Below, piece after piece: positions 1 through 5,989 of a stretch of 8,369 nucleotides of DNA. Where the stretch lies: assembly GCA_025351615.1 (NCBI GenBank), contig JANXVP010000350.1, forward strand, positions 1 to 8,369, written 5' to 3'. The DNA is from Ramlibacter sp. GTDB lineage: Bacteria > Pseudomonadota > Gammaproteobacteria > Burkholderiales > Burkholderiaceae_C. The position numbers and the translations under genes are program-made. The notes beneath the pieces are model-generated. The model was given only the letters and a program-made list of their open reading frames with translations, was not told the origin of the DNA and searched no databases. How positions within the stretch are numbered: position 1 is the first letter of the stretch; each line of letters begins with the position of its first letter.

Positions 1-506
1 CCCGCCATCGAGGTGGGCCACGTAGAAGCCGGTTCGGCGGTGCGACACCGCGACCACGGAGACGCCGGGCTTGCCGAACGTCGTGACGGCCTTCACGACC
101 GGCACCTCGAGGCCGGCGGACGATCCGTTGAGCACCTGGAAGCTGGCCTGCAGCACTGCGCCGCCGCCCAGGCCCTGGGTGTCGAAAGCCGTGGTCTGCC
201 CGAAGCCGGAGTCACCGGACGCCGTCAGGTACTGGATGCGGAAATTGCCGATCGCAATCGTGTCGCCGTCCTGCAGTTGCTGGCGCTTGACGCGCTGGTT
301 GTTGACGAAGGTGCCATTGGTGCTGCCCAGGTCTTCGAGGAACACGTCGGCCAGGCCCTTGAGCTCGAACAAGCAGTGGCTGCCGCTTACACCAGGTTGT
401 CCAGCACGATGTCGTTGCTCGCCTTGCGCCCGAGCGTCGTGCGGTCCTTGGTCAGGTAGACATGCTTGATTTCCACGCCTTCCACGGTTGCGATGAGTTG
501 CGGCAT
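1..506 (-). pseudogene. FHA-domain protein gene, frameshifted, 3' end beyond the window
   Basis: FHA domains bind phosphothreonine peptides and usually act in signalling by Ser/Thr kinases. The start at 506 has AGGAG five bases upstream (516-512). The first 39 codons read MPQLIATVEG...TLGRKASNDIVLDNLV and then meet TAA at 389-387. From base 387 the next frame continues open to the window edge with SGSHCLFEL, then EDLGSTNGTFVN, so both halves of one FHA domain are present: the GR and S-x-x-H region and the GSTNGT-type loop. Inserting a single G in the GTG/TA junction near 389-390 restores LDNLVVSGSHC. After a linker rich in Gly and Thr, a second block (GLEVPV...TTFGKPGV...HRRTGFYVAH) looks like a degenerate FHA repeat. 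The frameshift could be a true mutation or a sequencing error; the intact remainder suggests it is recent or an error. The gene lies 59 bases downstream of the hydratase gene on the same strand. Confidence 0.8.
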
Positions 507-511
507 GTCGG

Positions 512-560
512 CTCCTGCTGTGATCGGGGCAATGGTAAGTCGCGGGGAAGGCGCGGGCAA
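512..560 (-). promoter_or_regulatory. candidate promoter and ribosome binding site of the FHA gene
   Basis: On the minus strand, TTGCCC (560-555) and TACCAT (537-532) each match four of six bases of the sigma-70 boxes and are separated by exactly 17 bases. Transcription would begin near 525, leaving a short leader that contains the AGGAG box at 516-512. This suggests the FHA gene can be transcribed independently of the upstream hydratase gene. It is a prediction by eye. Confidence 0.4.
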
Positions 561-565
561 GGGCG

Positions 566-1369
566 TCAGCCCCCGACGAAGCGCACCTCAAGCGGCGACA
601 GCGGCGAGTCGAAGCGTGCCGTCCAGACCTGGCCGGCGGCCACCGGCCAGGCATTGGTCCAGGTCCCGGTGGTGACCACGTCGCCCGGCCGCAGGACCGG
701 GGCCCCGGGACATCCGCGCAGTTCCTGCACGAAGTGCAACAGCGCATGCAAGGGACCGTCCAGGACATTGGCGCCGCGCCCCTGGTCGACTGCCTCGCCG
801 TCGTGCGTGAGGGTGACCGCGGCCGCCGCGAGCCGGCGCTCCAGCTGGTGCGCACCGCCCGCGACGTCGCGCACCGGGACCTTGCGCCCGACCAGCAAGC
901 GCGCGTGCAACCCGCTGTCGGCGACCGTGTCCGCGGCCTGGAACTTCCAGTCGGCCTGGTGCGACTGGACGATTTCGAAGCCGGGCGCCATCCAGTCGAT
1001 GCTGTCGAACAGCTCGGGCAAACCGCAACCCGCGGGCGGATCTGCGCGCAGGCTGAACACCACCTCCGGCTCCAGCCGCGGCTGGGAGGTGCTGGCAACC
1101 GAAAGCTCACCCTGCCCGTCGCAGAACGACAAGGTGGTGTCCCAGACCGTCCCCCAGATCGGCGCGAATACGTTGTACAACGGCCAGATGCCACGGTTGG
1201 TGAAGCCGATCTTGTAGCCGCGCGGAACCTCGCCGCGCGCCATCCGGAGCTGGCGGACCGCGAGGGCAAGCTGGTAGGCTGCGGCGACATCGAGCGCAGG
1301 CGTTTTGGCGGGGTCAGGCGGCCACAGCCGGCCACTGTCGATGTGGGATAGGAGCATCTGCGGTGTCAT
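566..1369 (-). CDS. 2-keto-4-pentenoate hydratase family protein (MhpD-like fold)
   Basis: The 267-residue product has the length and layout of the 2-oxopent-4-enoate hydratase / oxalocrotonate decarboxylase family (fumarylacetoacetase-like fold). These cytosolic, divalent-metal enzymes add water to 2-hydroxydienoates late in meta-cleavage of aromatics. Visible landmarks are GYKIGFTNR (residues 51-59, Lys53), LEPEVVF with the paired acids Glu100 and Glu102, and GFEIVQSH (130-137) with Glu132. These acids match the usual metal ligands of the family. The C-terminal LRPGDVVTTGTWTNAWPV segment (227-243) corresponds to the family's 'aG..v.tG..t' end motif. The ATG at 1369 lacks a clear ribosome binding site, and Met5 is an alternative start. 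No ring-cleavage dioxygenase, aldolase or dehydrogenase lies nearby, so the exact substrate is unknown. The gene is divergent from the adjacent MFS transporter gene. Family is confident, substrate is not. Confidence 0.88.
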   Translation of the reverse strand: MTPQMLLSHIDSGRLWPPDPAKTPALDVAAAYQLALAVRQLRMARGEVPRGYKIGFTNRGIWPLYNVFAPIWGTVWDTTLSFCDGQGELSVASTSQPRLEPEVVFSLRADPPAGCGLPELFDSIDWMAPGFEIVQSHQADWKFQAADTVADSGLHARLLVGRKVPVRDVAGGAHQLERRLAAAAVTLTHDGEAVDQGRGANVLDGPLHALLHFVQELRGCPGAPVLRPGDVVTTGTWTNAWPVAAGQVWTARFDSPLSPLEVRFVGG

Positions 1370-1444
1370 GCCGGCAGATTACCGCAAGCCGGGAGCGGCC
1401 CCGCGACTACACTCCAACGCCGCACTGCGTCCTCGCCGAAATCC
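1370..1444. promoter_or_regulatory. divergent promoter region between hydratase and MFS genes
   Basis: This 75-base gap must carry the start signals of both divergent genes unless they are read from elsewhere. The best candidates overlap: TACACT on the plus strand (1408-1413) for the transporter and TGTAGT on the minus strand (1411-1406) for the hydratase, each four of six to the -10 consensus. Neither has a convincing -35 box at 17 bases. No strong operator palindrome was seen. Confidence 0.3.
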
Positions 1445-2695
1445 ATGCCCCGTCGTCCCGCTGAAGAGCCAGTCACCGATCTCCAGGTCACGCGGACGAC
1501 CTGGCTGATGCTGCTGGCGCTTTGCACAGCGTTCATGCTGAGCCAGGCTTATCGCACGGTCGCGGCCATGATGGCAACGCAGCTGCGAAGCGAGTTCGCG
1601 CTATCCCCGCAACAACTCGGTGTCTTCGCCGGCGCCTTTCATTTGTCGTTTGGCGCGATGCAGCTGTTCATGGGCATCGGAATCGATTTGCACGGCGTGC
1701 GGCGCACGGTGCTGGCCGTCTTCCCGCTGGCGATCGCCGGCGCCATCCTGTCCGCGATGGCGCCCGGCTACGGCTGGCTGGTGCTGGGCCAGATCCTGGT
1801 CGGCATCGGCTGCGCCCCGGCGTTCCTGGTCTGCACGGTCTTCATCGCGCGGCGCTTTCCGGCCCATCGCTTTGCGGCGGTCTCGGGCCTCGCCCTGGGC
1901 ATCGGCGGCATCGGCCTGCTGCTCACGGGAACGCCGCTGGCCTGGCTGGTGGATGCGCGGTCGTGGCGCGCCGGCTTCGCGGTCCTGGCCCTGGGCTCGG
2001 CGCTGGCCTGGCTGACGATTTTCTGGTGGGTCCGGGAGACGCGGCCGCACGCGCACCCGGCCCATCGCGAGTCGCCCTGGCAGGCGTTGCGCCGCTTCGG
2101 CTCGCTGTTCGGCCAGCCGCACACCCTGGGCATCGTGGCGCTCGGCGCGGTGACCTATGCCGCCTTCATCACGCTGCGCGGCCTGTGGCTCGGTCCGCTG
2201 TTGATCGAACGCTACGGTTTTTCGCTGGTGCAAAGCGGCAACGTGGCGCTGGCGGTTTCGCTGGTGGGCCTGTTCGGTCCCCCTGTTTTCGGGCGGTTCG
2301 ACCCTGGGAACGCCGCCCGGCGCCGGCGCTGGATCGTGGCGCTCACGCTGCTGATGGCGGCCCTGTTCCTGGTCCTTGCCTTCGCACCGACTGCCGGCGT
2401 CGGGGTCGCGGCCTCGATTGCCGTCGGCTTCCTGTGCGGATATATCGTGCTGCAGTACGCGGATGTGCGGTCGGCCTATCCCGAGGCGCTGACCGGACGG
2501 GCGATGGCTGTGTTCACCATGGCGATGTTCCTGGGCATCGCCCTGATGCAATGGATCACCGGCGTCGTCGCATCCATCGCCGCGGCGCGCCAGGTGGAAG
2601 CTTTCACCGCGGTGTTTGTCACAGTCGCCGCCCTGCTCGCCGTGGGCACGGTCGCCTTTGTCGGCCTGCCCTCCGCGCACAGCAAAAAAGCATGA
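1445..2695 (+). CDS. MFS transporter, 12 transmembrane helices
   Basis: The 416-residue product is hydrophobic throughout, with roughly twelve membrane-spanning stretches and a longer polar loop in the middle (about residues 198-222, rich in His, Arg and Pro), as in the major facilitator superfamily. A motif A-like loop follows helix 2: GIGIDLHGVRRT (residues 77-88), with Asp81, Gly84 and Arg86/87. The first helix starts near residue 19 after a short charged cytoplasmic tail. It should act in the inner membrane as a proton-coupled or exchange carrier. The substrate cannot be read from sequence. Its position next to the divergent hydratase gene and before a dienelactone hydrolase gene would fit an organic acid or aromatic compound, but this is inference. 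The ATG at 1445 has only a weak purine run upstream; no better start precedes helix 1. Confidence 0.87.
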   Translation: MPRRPAEEPVTDLQVTRTTWLMLLALCTAFMLSQAYRTVAAMMATQLRSEFALSPQQLGVFAGAFHLSFGAMQLFMGIGIDLHGVRRTVLAVFPLAIAGAILSAMAPGYGWLVLGQILVGIGCAPAFLVCTVFIARRFPAHRFAAVSGLALGIGGIGLLLTGTPLAWLVDARSWRAGFAVLALGSALAWLTIFWWVRETRPHAHPAHRESPWQALRRFGSLFGQPHTLGIVALGAVTYAAFITLRGLWLGPLLIERYGFSLVQSGNVALAVSLVGLFGPPVFGRFDPGNAARRRRWIVALTLLMAALFLVLAFAPTAGVGVAASIAVGFLCGYIVLQYADVRSAYPEALTGRAMAVFTMAMFLGIALMQWITGVVASIAAARQVEAFTAVFVTVAALLAVGTVAFVGLPSAHSKKA

Positions 2696-2709
2696 AGCCC
2701 CAGCTCGCG

Positions 2710-2730
2710 TATGCTGCGTTTTTTCAGGAG
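2710..2730 (+). promoter_or_regulatory. -10-like box and ribosome binding site before the hydrolase gene
   Basis: TATGCT (2710-2715) resembles a -10 box, but no good -35 is seen 16-18 bases upstream. AGGAG (2726-2730) lies six bases before the ATG at 2737 and decides that start. The same octamer TATGCTGC recurs before two other genes in this window. Confidence 0.4.
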
Positions 2731-2736
2731 CAACGC

Positions 2737-4179
2737 ATGCCGACCCGCCTGACCGCCCAGGACTTCGACCAGGACCTGCTGATTCTTTTCGACGCTTACG
2801 TGCACGGCAATCTGGACCGGCGTGGCTTCCTGGACAAGGCGCAGAAGTTCGCCAAGGCAGGCGTGACGGCTGCCGGCCTGCTGGCCGCGCTCAGCCCTGA
2901 CTTCGCCGCCGGCCAGCAGGTGGCCAAGGACGATCCGCGGTTGAAGACCGAGTGGGTGAGCTTCGATTCTCCCGCCGGCACGGGCAAGGTCCGCGGCTAC
3001 CTCGTGCGGCCGGCCGGCGCCGGCGCGGCGAAGTTGCCCGCGATCCTGGTGGTGCACGAAAATCGCGGCCTCAACCCGCACATCGAGGACATCGCGCGCC
3101 GGCTGGCACTGGACGGCTTCATGGCGTTCGCGCCCGATGCGCTGACCCCGCTCGGCGGCTATCCGGGCGATGAACAGAAAGCAGTTGCGCTGTTTGCCCA
3201 GCTCGACCAGACCAAAACCCGGGAGGACTTCCGCGCTTCCAGCCGCTGGCTCGACGCCCGCGCCGACAGCACCGGCAAGCTCGGCGTGGTCGGCTTCTGC
3301 TACGGCGGCGGCATCGTGCACTGGCTGTCGACCCAGCTCCCGCACCTGGACGCCGGTGTGGCTTTCTACGGCAACACGCCTGATCCGGCCGAAGCAGTCC
3401 GCGTGAACGCGCCGCTGCTGGTCCAGCAGGCCGAGGTCGACGAGCGCATCAACGCGGCATGGCCGGCCTACGAAGCAGCTTTGAAAGCCGCCGGCGTGAA
3501 GCATGTCGCCTACCGCTATCCGGGGACGCAGCATGGCTTCAACAACGATACGACTCCACGCTATGACGCCCCGGCCGCAAAGCTTGCGTGGGAGCGCACC
3601 GTCGCCTTCTTCCGCCAGCAGCTGCAGGTCGAGCCCGTGGCGGCGGCGCCCGCGTTGCGCCTGCGCGGCACGATCCAGTCGGTGTCGCCCTCGGGCATGA
3701 GCATTCGCGATCGCCGCGGCGAGCTGGTCGAAGTGGCGGTGCCGGGCAACGTCATGGTCTCCGAGGTGTATCCGATCGAGCTCAGTGAGATCAAGGCGGG
3801 CAGCTTCATCGGTGTCGGCGCGATGCCGCAAACCGACGGCAGCCAGCGCGCGGTGGCCGTGACCGTCTTTCCGGAGTCCGCCCGCGGCACGGGCGAAGGA
3901 CACCGCCCCTTCGACCTGATGCCCCAGAGCACCATGACCAATGCGACAGTCGCCGACATGGCGGCCGCGCCGGAGGGCCGAAAGCTCCGGCTGCGCTACA
4001 AGGACGGCGAAAAAATCATTGTCGTGCCGCCGGGCGCGCCAGTGGTCACCTTTCGCCCTGCCGACCGCAGCCTGCTGGTGCCCGGCGCCAGCGTGTCGCT
4101 CACGGCACAGGATGTCAACGGCCAGCCCACCGCAGTCCGGATCAACGCCGGACGCGACGGCTTCGCTTTGCCCTATTAG
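2737..4179 (+). CDS. YghX-type dienelactone hydrolase fused to a C-terminal exported-protein domain
   Basis: The 480-residue product has two parts. Residues 1-297 closely resemble the YghX-type dienelactone hydrolase family, usually about 280-300 residues. This part has an alpha/beta-hydrolase core with VVHENRGLNPHIEDIARR (105-122), the nucleophile elbow GFCYGG (Cys188), the acid Asp235 in AEVDERIN and the base His266 in PGTQHGFNND. These give the Cys-Asp-His triad expected for dienelactone hydrolases. Near the N-terminus DRRGFLDK (27-34) followed by a hydrophobic stretch (about 41-57) resembles a twin-arginine export signal. Residues about 306-480 form a second, mostly beta domain with GTIQSVSPSGMSI, IKAGSFIGVGAMPQ and VFPESARGTGEGHRPFD. 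I recall this domain mainly as a stand-alone protein with its own signal peptide. The start at 2737 is chosen for its AGGAG box. An earlier in-frame ATG at 2692 overlaps the transporter stop but lacks such a site. Physiological substrate unknown. Confidence 0.9.
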   Translation: MPTRLTAQDFDQDLLILFDAYVHGNLDRRGFLDKAQKFAKAGVTAAGLLAALSPDFAAGQQVAKDDPRLKTEWVSFDSPAGTGKVRGYLVRPAGAGAAKLPAILVVHENRGLNPHIEDIARRLALDGFMAFAPDALTPLGGYPGDEQKAVALFAQLDQTKTREDFRASSRWLDARADSTGKLGVVGFCYGGGIVHWLSTQLPHLDAGVAFYGNTPDPAEAVRVNAPLLVQQAEVDERINAAWPAYEAALKAAGVKHVAYRYPGTQHGFNNDTTPRYDAPAAKLAWERTVAFFRQQLQVEPVAAAPALRLRGTIQSVSPSGMSIRDRRGELVEVAVPGNVMVSEVYPIELSEIKAGSFIGVGAMPQTDGSQRAVAVTVFPESARGTGEGHRPFDLMPQSTMTNATVADMAAAPEGRKLRLRYKDGEKIIVVPPGAPVVTFRPADRSLLVPGASVSLTAQDVNGQPTAVRINAGRDGFALPY

Positions 4180-4197
4180 ATTCGCTGGTTCCCCGCA

Positions 4198-4268
4198 TTG
4201 ATGGCCAGCGCAGCTCAGCGTATGCTGCTCCAGCCCAGCCCCTGGGCGCCCAAAAAAACCACCGGAGA
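4198..4268 (+). promoter_or_regulatory. promoter and ribosome binding site of the GlcG-like gene
   Basis: TTGATG (4198-4203) and TATGCT (4221-4226) are separated by exactly 17 bases, each four of six to the sigma-70 consensus. Transcription would begin near 4233. The leader opens with a short perfect hairpin (GCCCA at 4233-4237, TGGGC at 4243-4247), followed by an A-run and GGAGA (4264-4268), six bases before the ATG. This is the best-looking promoter in the window and suggests the GlcG-like gene is transcribed on its own. Confidence 0.5.
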
Positions 4269-4274
4269 CAAAGC

Positions 4275-4775
4275 ATGAAAATCACCACGACGAGCATCCT
4301 GCTGACGGCGATTCTGGCCAGCGGCTGCGCCATCGCCCAGACCCCGCCCGCGGCCGGCCTGGTGACCGAACGCAGCATCTCGCTGGGCGCCGCGATGGAG
4401 CTCGCGACCGCTGGCCTCGAACGCTGCCGCGCGGACGGCTACAAGGTGACGGTGACGGTTCTCAACCGGCACGCGCGCGCCGCCGTCGTCCTGAGCGACG
4501 ACGGGGTGAATCCGCACACGGTGGAAAACAGCATGCGCAAGGCGTATACGGCGTTCACGACCCGCAGCCCGTCGGGCGAAATGGCCAAGCGCACGCAACC
4601 CGGACTGGCCGGTTTCATGCTGCTGGACCGCATCACCAGCATCGAGGGCGGGCTGCCGATCTTTTCGGCCAGCAAGGAGCTGGTCGGCGCCATCGGAATT
4701 TCCGGTGCCCCCGGCGGCGAGAAGGATGCAGCCTGCGCCCAGGCCGGGCTGGACCGGATCGCGCGCAGCCTCTGA
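4275..4775 (+). CDS. exported GlcG/HbpS-family heme-binding-like protein
   Basis: The 166-residue product begins with a signal peptide (residues 1-21, hydrophobic from Ile8) with an AIA cleavage site before Gln22. A less convincing lipobox-like ASGC ends at Cys18. The mature part has the GlcG/HbpS layout: an N-terminal helix (about 36-53), the strand KVTVTVLNR (57-65), the helix with MRKAYTAFTTRSPSGEMAK (87-105) and the signature GGLPIF (125-130) with VGAIGISGAPGGEKDAACA (137-155). HbpS from Streptomyces binds heme and iron and acts extracellularly; GlcG lies in glycolate operons but its function is poorly defined. Periplasmic small-molecule or heme binding is therefore a family-based guess. 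No glycolate oxidase genes lie in the window. The gene follows the hydrolase gene by 95 bases that hold a good promoter, and converges with the DUF2721 gene 42 bases downstream. Confidence 0.85.
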   Translation: MKITTTSILLTAILASGCAIAQTPPAAGLVTERSISLGAAMELATAGLERCRADGYKVTVTVLNRHARAAVVLSDDGVNPHTVENSMRKAYTAFTTRSPSGEMAKRTQPGLAGFMLLDRITSIEGGLPIFSASKELVGAIGISGAPGGEKDAACAQAGLDRIARSL

Positions 4776-4817
4776 GCCCGGCATCGGCGACCGGCCAGCT
4801 TGTACCGACCTGCCCGG

Positions 4818-5264
4818 CTAGCGCCGGATGTGGAAGTTGAGCAGCCGGGTGGCGATGACGGTCTCCGCCAGAAAGCACAGCAGCGCGAGCAGGAAGCTCA
4901 CCACACCCAGCAGAAAGCAGGCCACGGCATATTTGTCGATCTGCACGGCAGTGGTCTCGCCGAGAAACAGCAGGATGATGGTCAGGCCGATCAGCAGCGC
5001 GCAGGTGGTCAGCAGCGCGATGCAGGCGTTCACCAGGCGGCCGCGCGCGCGCAACTCCCTCAACTCGAGCTCGGCCCGGTCCAGGAAGTCGGTGTCGTCC
5101 GAGACGCGGGCCCGGTCTTCGACCAGGCGGGCGCGGTCGATGATGCGTCCCAGCCGGCCAGCCACCGCGCCGATCATCCCCGACACCGCCGTGAGCAGGA
5201 ACACCGGCGCGACAGCCAGCTGGATGCCGTGGGTGACGGCGCCGGGATCGAGTGGAAAAGCCAT
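4818..5264 (-). CDS. DUF2721 family membrane protein
   Basis: The 148-residue product matches the DUF2721 family in length and pattern. An N-terminal hydrophobic helix (about residues 13-35) runs into GRLGRIIDRARLVEDR (37-52). A charged, probably coiled helix (54-77) follows, then two strong transmembrane segments (about 79-101 and 112-137) and a short basic tail ending in RR. The conserved R-x-x-R-I-I-D-R-x-R stretch right after helix 1 is typical of the family. The function of DUF2721 proteins is unknown; location in the inner membrane with the charged helix in the cytoplasm is inferred. The ATG at 5264 has no ribosome binding site. A minus-strand -10-like AATAAT (5275-5270) lies only a few bases upstream, which would make the mRNA almost leaderless. 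The gene is divergent from the exonuclease gene. Confidence 0.83.
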   Translation of the reverse strand: MAFPLDPGAVTHGIQLAVAPVFLLTAVSGMIGAVAGRLGRIIDRARLVEDRARVSDDTDFLDRAELELRELRARGRLVNACIALLTTCALLIGLTIILLFLGETTAVQIDKYAVACFLLGVVSFLLALLCFLAETVIATRLLNFHIRR

Positions 5265-5269
5265 CGCCG

Positions 5270-5316
5270 ATTATTGACCACGCAGCACAACCGCTCACCT
5301 GGCGAGCGGTTATGCT
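5270..5316. promoter_or_regulatory. divergent promoter region with an 8-bp inverted repeat
   Basis: Between the DUF2721 and exonuclease genes, AACCGCTC (5289-5296) and GAGCGGTT (5304-5311) form a perfect inverted repeat around seven bases. Its right arm touches TATGCT (5311-5316), the likely -10 box for the exonuclease. On the minus strand AATAAT (5275-5270), with GTGAGC 17 bases upstream (5298-5293), may be the DUF2721 promoter, and that -35 position lies inside the repeat. The repeat could be an operator acting on both genes, or simply a stem. Confidence 0.4.
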
Positions 5317-5330
5317 GCGCAGCGCCGAAC

Positions 5331-5927
5331 ATGCATACCACCCACGCCACACCCAGCAAGGACGAGATCGCGCTGCTCGATCCTTTCGAACGCCTCGGAC
5401 TCGACCGGATCGAACTGGTCACCAGCGCCGCCCAGGCCCGCCAGGCCGCAGCCGAACTCTCGGCGGTGGGGGTCTGGGGTTTCGACACCGAATCGAAACC
5501 GACCTTCTTCAAGGACCAGCTCTCCGAAGGTCCGCACATCGTGCAGCTGGCGACCCGCGAGCGGGCCTGGATCTTTCAGCTGCATGACGAGGAGTGCCGC
5601 GCCATCGCCGCCGGCCTGCTGGCGCTGCGGGGCGTGGTCAAGGCCGGCTTCGGCCTGGGCGACGATCGCAAGCGCATTGCCAGCAAGCTCGGCGTCGAAC
5701 CGGCCGATGTGCTCGAGCTCAACGCCGTGTTTCGCGAACGCGGCTACCGCAAGGATATGGGCGTGAAGGGCGCGGTCGCCGTGCTGTTCGACCGGCGCTT
5801 CATCAAGTCGAAGAAAGCGGCGACCTCGAACTGGGCCAATCCGCAGCTGACCCCGGCGCAGCTGGTTTATGCCGCCAACGACGCGTGGGCGGCGATTCGC
5901 GTCTACGACGGCCTGGGGCTGGCATGA
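5331..5927 (+). CDS. RNase D-like 3'-5' exonuclease (DEDDy type)
   Basis: The 198-residue product is a single DnaQ-like exonuclease domain of the RNase D/WRN class. Motif I is GFDTESKP (residues 50-57) with Asp52 and Glu54. Motif II is KAGFGLGDDRK (104-114) with Asp111 or Asp112. Motif III is YAANDAWAAIRVY (180-192), with Tyr180 and Asp184 making the DEDDy signature. The preceding SNWANPQLTPAQL (166-178) is also typical. All four metal-binding acids are present, so the enzyme should be active on RNA or DNA 3' ends. It lacks the HRDC domains of full-length RNase D, so it belongs to the short stand-alone group. The ATG at 5331 follows a -10-like box by 14 bases and has no ribosome binding site, so the leader is very short. 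Its TGA overlaps the ATG of the first 62-bp repeat (ATGA, 5924-5927). Confidence 0.9.
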   Translation: MHTTHATPSKDEIALLDPFERLGLDRIELVTSAAQARQAAAELSAVGVWGFDTESKPTFFKDQLSEGPHIVQLATRERAWIFQLHDEECRAIAAGLLALRGVVKAGFGLGDDRKRIASKLGVEPADVLELNAVFRERGYRKDMGVKGAVAVLFDRRFIKSKKAATSNWANPQLTPAQLVYAANDAWAAIRVYDGLGLA

Positions 5928-5989
5928 GCCGCCCGGCCGCTCCGAAGGCTCATTGCCCCGCAGCTCGAAGAGCGGAGGTTTCCGAATGA
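5924..5989 (+). CDS. possible 21-residue coupled cistron in repeat copy 1
   Basis: This small open frame begins MSRPAAPKAHC. Its start overlaps the exonuclease stop (ATGA, 5924-5927) and its own stop overlaps the next start (ATGA, 5986-5989). No clear ribosome binding site precedes its ATG, so translation would rely on ribosomes finishing the exonuclease. The peptide is basic and Ala/Pro-rich with no recognisable domain. The two base differences from copy 2 before the divergent end both change the residue (Ala to Thr, Pro to Ala), which gives no sign of selection on the peptide. It may be an incidental frame in a DNA repeat rather than a gene. Confidence 0.3.
   Translation: MSRPAAPKAHCPAARRAEVSE

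Noticed and set aside
734..1351. A 205-codon plus-strand frame opposite the hydratase.
   Set aside because: Shadow of the minus-strand hydratase, whose catalytic motifs are intact.
1601..2680. A 359-codon minus-strand frame opposite the first MFS gene.
   Set aside because: Highly charged, low-complexity translation without hydrophobic core; it mirrors the transporter codons.
1522..2736. A much longer, 885-codon version of the hydrolase frame that extends back through the MFS gene.
   Set aside because: The upstream part is a second frame of the transporter gene and is full of Arg/Pro/Gly typical of GC-rich shadow frames. Hydrolase homology and the AGGAG box both point to the start at 2737.
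2692..2736. ATG at 2692 overlapping the transporter stop (ATGA) as the hydrolase start.
   Set aside because: It has no ribosome binding site and would add residues not expected for the family; the AGGAG-led ATG at 2737 fits better.
2476..3903. A 475-codon antisense open frame on the minus strand opposite the hydrolase.
   Set aside because: Composition is typical of the complement of a GC-rich gene, no family is recognisable, and the sense strand is clearly coding.
4743..4817. A possible terminator between the convergent GlcG-like and DUF2721 genes (GCCGGGCT at 4743-4750 with AGCCCGGC at 4775-4782).
   Set aside because: The loop is long, one arm is inside the coding region and no T-run follows on either strand.
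4800..5330. A 5' extension of the exonuclease frame back to 4800.
   Set aside because: It crosses the whole DUF2721 gene in antisense and has Gln/His/Arg-rich shadow composition; the exonuclease domain begins after 5331.
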